The translations under genes were made by a program, and so were the position numbers. Shown one piece after another: positions 61,073-64,000 of a stretch of DNA of 64,000 nt. Numbering within the stretch: position 1 is the stretch's first letter; every line of letters starts with the position of its first letter. The DNA lies in assembly GCA_020226215.1 (NCBI GenBank), contig CM035234.1:62001-126000 (forward strand), read 5' to 3'. The notes under the pieces were generated by a model, which saw nothing but the letters and a program-made list of their open reading frames with translations, made no database searches and had not been told where the DNA came from. The DNA is from Sindora glabra. Lineage: Eukaryota > Streptophyta > Magnoliopsida > Fabales > Fabaceae.

Positions 61073-61399
61073 AGAACATGAAAAAAAAGGTTAGCTTAAG
61101 GAAAAAGTGAAAAAACATAACTTAAATAGCTCAAGTGATAAATTGCTTGAAAAAATTCAAAAAGTTAAAACTGAAAATTTGCAACATTAAAAGTATAATG
61201 TTGTCCAAGTGCAAGGAGATGGTCAAAAGCAATCCATGTTAACAAATATGAAAAAAATGAAATTCATAACAAAAAATGGGCAATAATCACAAGGAAATTA
61301 ACATTTAATGGCAAAAATGTTACACAGCTACAAAAATATAAGATACCCATGACTTTAAGTGTGTCCTAAGTAAAAGAAACGTCTTAAAAGCAAAGTTAA

Positions 61400-63690
61400 A
61401 AAAGGATGCCTATGGCTACAAATAGGACTCTTGTTCAAGATGAAACTTATAAAAAGAAAGTGAAAAGAAACCTTATTGTTCCATCATCATCACTTAATGG
61501 GTGTCTTGAAAAGAATATGGAAAATAAAGGAGAAAACTAACTTGTTCATCTTTATATTCACTATGTACCTACTAATTCTTTAGGTTTAGGGCCATTTAAG
61601 GAAGCAAGTGCTGATATGGAGTAAGGTAATACTGGTATTTTCTCTGATAATTAATTTTATGCTTTAATTAAGTATCTTTTTTAGAAATTGACATTGTGTA
61701 TGTGCTTTTATTAAACTAGGGGTAGCAAAGGAAGCAAATGATGAGTGGTATAGGATAATATCAATGTTTTCTTTACTAATTTATTTTATGCTTTAGTTTA
61801 GTCTCTTTATTTACATTTGACATTGTGTGGTCGCTTTTATCAAAATAAAGGCAATAGAGGAAGTAAATGTTGATGTGGAAAAAGGTAATATTAATATTTT
61901 CTTTACTAGTTTTTTTTATACTTTAATTAAATCTTTTTTTGAAATTTAACATTATATATTCATTTTTATAAAATAAGGAAGCAAAAAAGAACTCATGGAA
62001 ATACATTAAAAAAGGATGTTCATGTAAGATCATTAGAAAAATGAGTGAAAGTGATGTTTGATAAAGGCCAAACAATAGGACCATACAATAAAGTAGCAAA
62101 TGATTTAGGCTTTTTCTTGGGAACAATAACTAGGAATTTAACATTTCACCTTTTTACCTACACTAACTGAAAAGTTATACCAAATGATACGAAAATGAGA
62201 ATATGAAATTATGTATAAATTCTTTTATGACATTTATTACTTTGTTAGTTTATTAATGATCATGAAACACTAATGATTTATATTTTTTCTTTAGAAAAAA
62301 ATTATTATTCCAGAAAAAAAGGAAATATGAGTTCTTTCAGTTATAGAAAAATCTTAGAGAAAATATAAGTGCAAAATTATAAAGAAACATTTTGATAAAT
62401 ATAATGACATGACAAAAATGTTAAAAAAACCATCCAAAAGAGATTTTAGAATTGCATTTCAAGACATTAATTAAGTATTGGGATCATAATTTCATCAAGA
62501 TGGGTTTAATTAAAAGTTAGATTTAATGTTTGGGTTGACTGCTTGATAGATATTCTTTATTTACTATTTACTAAGTTAATTTATATATTCTTGCTCTTTT
62601 CTAATGTAGAAAATTAGTAAAATGAATGCTCAAAACAAAGCTTCTTTAAAGTGGAAGTATTGGATGACAGCTTATAACTTTTGCAAAAATACGAGAAAGA
62701 CTGGTGAGTTATATATTAAGTTGTAGTCTTCTTGGATACATGTGTCTGTTTGTTCATTAATGGAAGCATTTCATATGATACATGTGCCTTTTTTATCTAA
62801 TCTTTATTATAAATAGGAGGTAATTAGATAAATAGAAGTTATGGAGGGAAAGTATAAACCTAAAAGTTGATGCACTGTGATGATAATTTTAAAGGTACGG
62901 ATTAGACAAGTTCAAGAATTTCATATAAATTATGAGGTTTGATGGTCATTGTCTTTTTTCTAAATCCTGTAAATAGCCCAAAGAGAAACATGGTGAACTA
63001 AACATAATGGATGTATAAATATAATAATAACAATAAACTTAGCAAAACTATGGTGTTACTACTTTATTACAACTGTTTAAGCTATTTTCAAATATATACA
63101 TTTCAAAAAGTTTATGCTATTAGGATAATAACCATTGATGATAAGGATGGCTCGTAAATCTTTTGCGAGTGTCTTTACCATAAAAAATTAAGAAGATATC
63201 ATAAGCCCATTAATGGGTGAATGTGTGGAGGACAATGGATCTCTCATGATAACTTTAAACAATTTCTAGATATATAAGAAGGGTCAATACATGTAGGAAA
63301 ATGAAAATGACAAGAAGTTTACAAAAGATATTCATAGAAACACGCTAAGGAAATAAAGGAAAAGCGTTAGATTCAAAAACACAAAGTGCAATTGTAAGTA
63401 ACTCTCAAAATTTTAAAAACAAGTAATGGCTAAGTTATTATACTAATTTAATTTTTTCTTCATTTAATAGTCTTAGCTTTGAAATTTAACCTAAAATATT
63501 GAGGAAACCATTATTGATGCCATTCAAGCGGTGCTTGGAAAGGAAAAATCAAGGAGGGTGAGGTGCTATAAGAGATTAATAACACCAAGTGCTTTGAAAA
63601 GGGTTAAGGAAATTAAAATAATTAAGAAAAAATATAATAAGGAACTAGCTGCCTTGAAGGAACAAATGAACAATAGATGATTAGCCTAAA
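61400..63690 (+). pseudogene. CACTA second gene, Transposase_24 (Ptta/En/Spm) type
   Basis: Decayed multi-exon gene on the + strand. Near 62045-62150 a frame reads KVMFDKGQTIGPYNKVANDL and FFLGTITRNLTFHLFTYT, the conserved core of plant Ptta/En/Spm proteins. Near 62340-62450 a Lys-rich stretch includes KCKIIKKHFDKYNDMTK, and near 62625-62700 NKASLKWKYWMTAYNF, again typical blocks. At about 63505-63680 IIDAIQAVLGKEKSRRVRCY leads into a Lys-rich coiled-coil-like end (EIKIIKKKYNKELAALKEQM) and a stop. Earlier sequence from about 61070 is Lys-rich and may hold 5' exons. Introns and stops make the exact model uncertain. It belongs with the TNP2 remnant at 54560-57150. Confidence 0.6.
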
Positions 63691-64000
63691 AAATCTTGTA
63701 AAGATATTCTTACAACAAAAAAACCTAAAATTAAGTGCAAACTCATTGGCAAGTCTATTAAAGATATTTCCAAGTGATGCTAAAGTGCCAGAAAGGAGTT
63801 AGGACAAGCTTATGCACAATCTTTTACATCAATACACGATCTAAATAATGAAAAGGTAATGGTTCTTCTAATTTTTCCCTTTTCTTAATAAATAACAAAT
63901 TAAATAAAGAGAACTAAGCATATATATAAATTAATATTTCATAGTTACTTGTTAATGCCTCATGTTTATAATTTGTCTATGATGAATATAAACTAGTTGG
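63691..64000. other. AT-rich end of window
   Basis: No frame identified. It may be the 3' part of CACTA element 2, whose right end lies beyond the window. Confidence 0.35.

Noticed and set aside
1..64000. CRISPR array, operon or prokaryotic replication features
   Set aside because: The introns, plant protein families and transposons show a plant nuclear genome; the direct repeats seen are transposon parts without spacers.

Overview
This window looks like nuclear DNA of a eudicot plant. It is AT-rich and dominated by decayed, nested transposable elements. It holds one convincing intact host gene, a spliced 13-exon nuclear gene for a chloroplast protein. Everything else I can name is a plant mobile-element family or a pseudogene. 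The species cannot be fixed from the sequence alone.

Layout. 0.1-2.5 kb: decayed plant-mobile-domain (PMD/MAIN-like) pseudogene. 2.5-5.6 kb: AT-rich spacer with a small duplicated segment. 5.8-13.2 kb: HCF173, the plastid psbA translation factor, on the + strand; my exon model joins to 612 codons without a frame break, and intron 1 carries a same-strand LINE fragment. 13.2-17.4 kb: spacer with a 120-bp foldback, a direct duplication and a less AT-rich orphan segment. 17.4-28.6 kb: degenerate endogenous pararetrovirus-like polyprotein on the - strand, split by two solo LTRs and a 2.1-kb Mutator-type foldback element; a second movement-protein-like copy follows in inverted orientation to 29.5 kb. 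31.4-32.0 kb: dead leucine-rich-repeat receptor-like protein fragment.

32,917-53,696 is one 20.8-kb CACTA (En/Spm) transposon bounded by an ATC target duplication. It has a dead TNP2 gene on the - strand. Nested in it are a 7.6-kb Athila/Tat-like LTR retrotransposon that encodes only gag and protease (39,977-47,565) and a solo Ty3/gypsy-type LTR (49,866-52,739, duplication TTTTG). 54.5-63.7 kb is a second CACTA on the + strand, with a TNP2 pseudogene and a Transposase_24-type second gene, interrupted by two LTR-like repeats, one of them a solo LTR with duplication ATAAC.

The most unusual signal is a 37-bp nested palindrome recurring seven times (plus two shortened versions) in the LTRs and in the non-coding interior of the gag-only retrotransposon, with paired substitutions that keep the stem. 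Other notable items are the near-symmetrical 2.1-kb hairpin transposon, the inverted pair of movement-protein-like copies, and two tandem small ORFs with signal-peptide-like starts inside the second CACTA. All exon ends, element borders and target duplications were read by eye; no search or alignment program was run.
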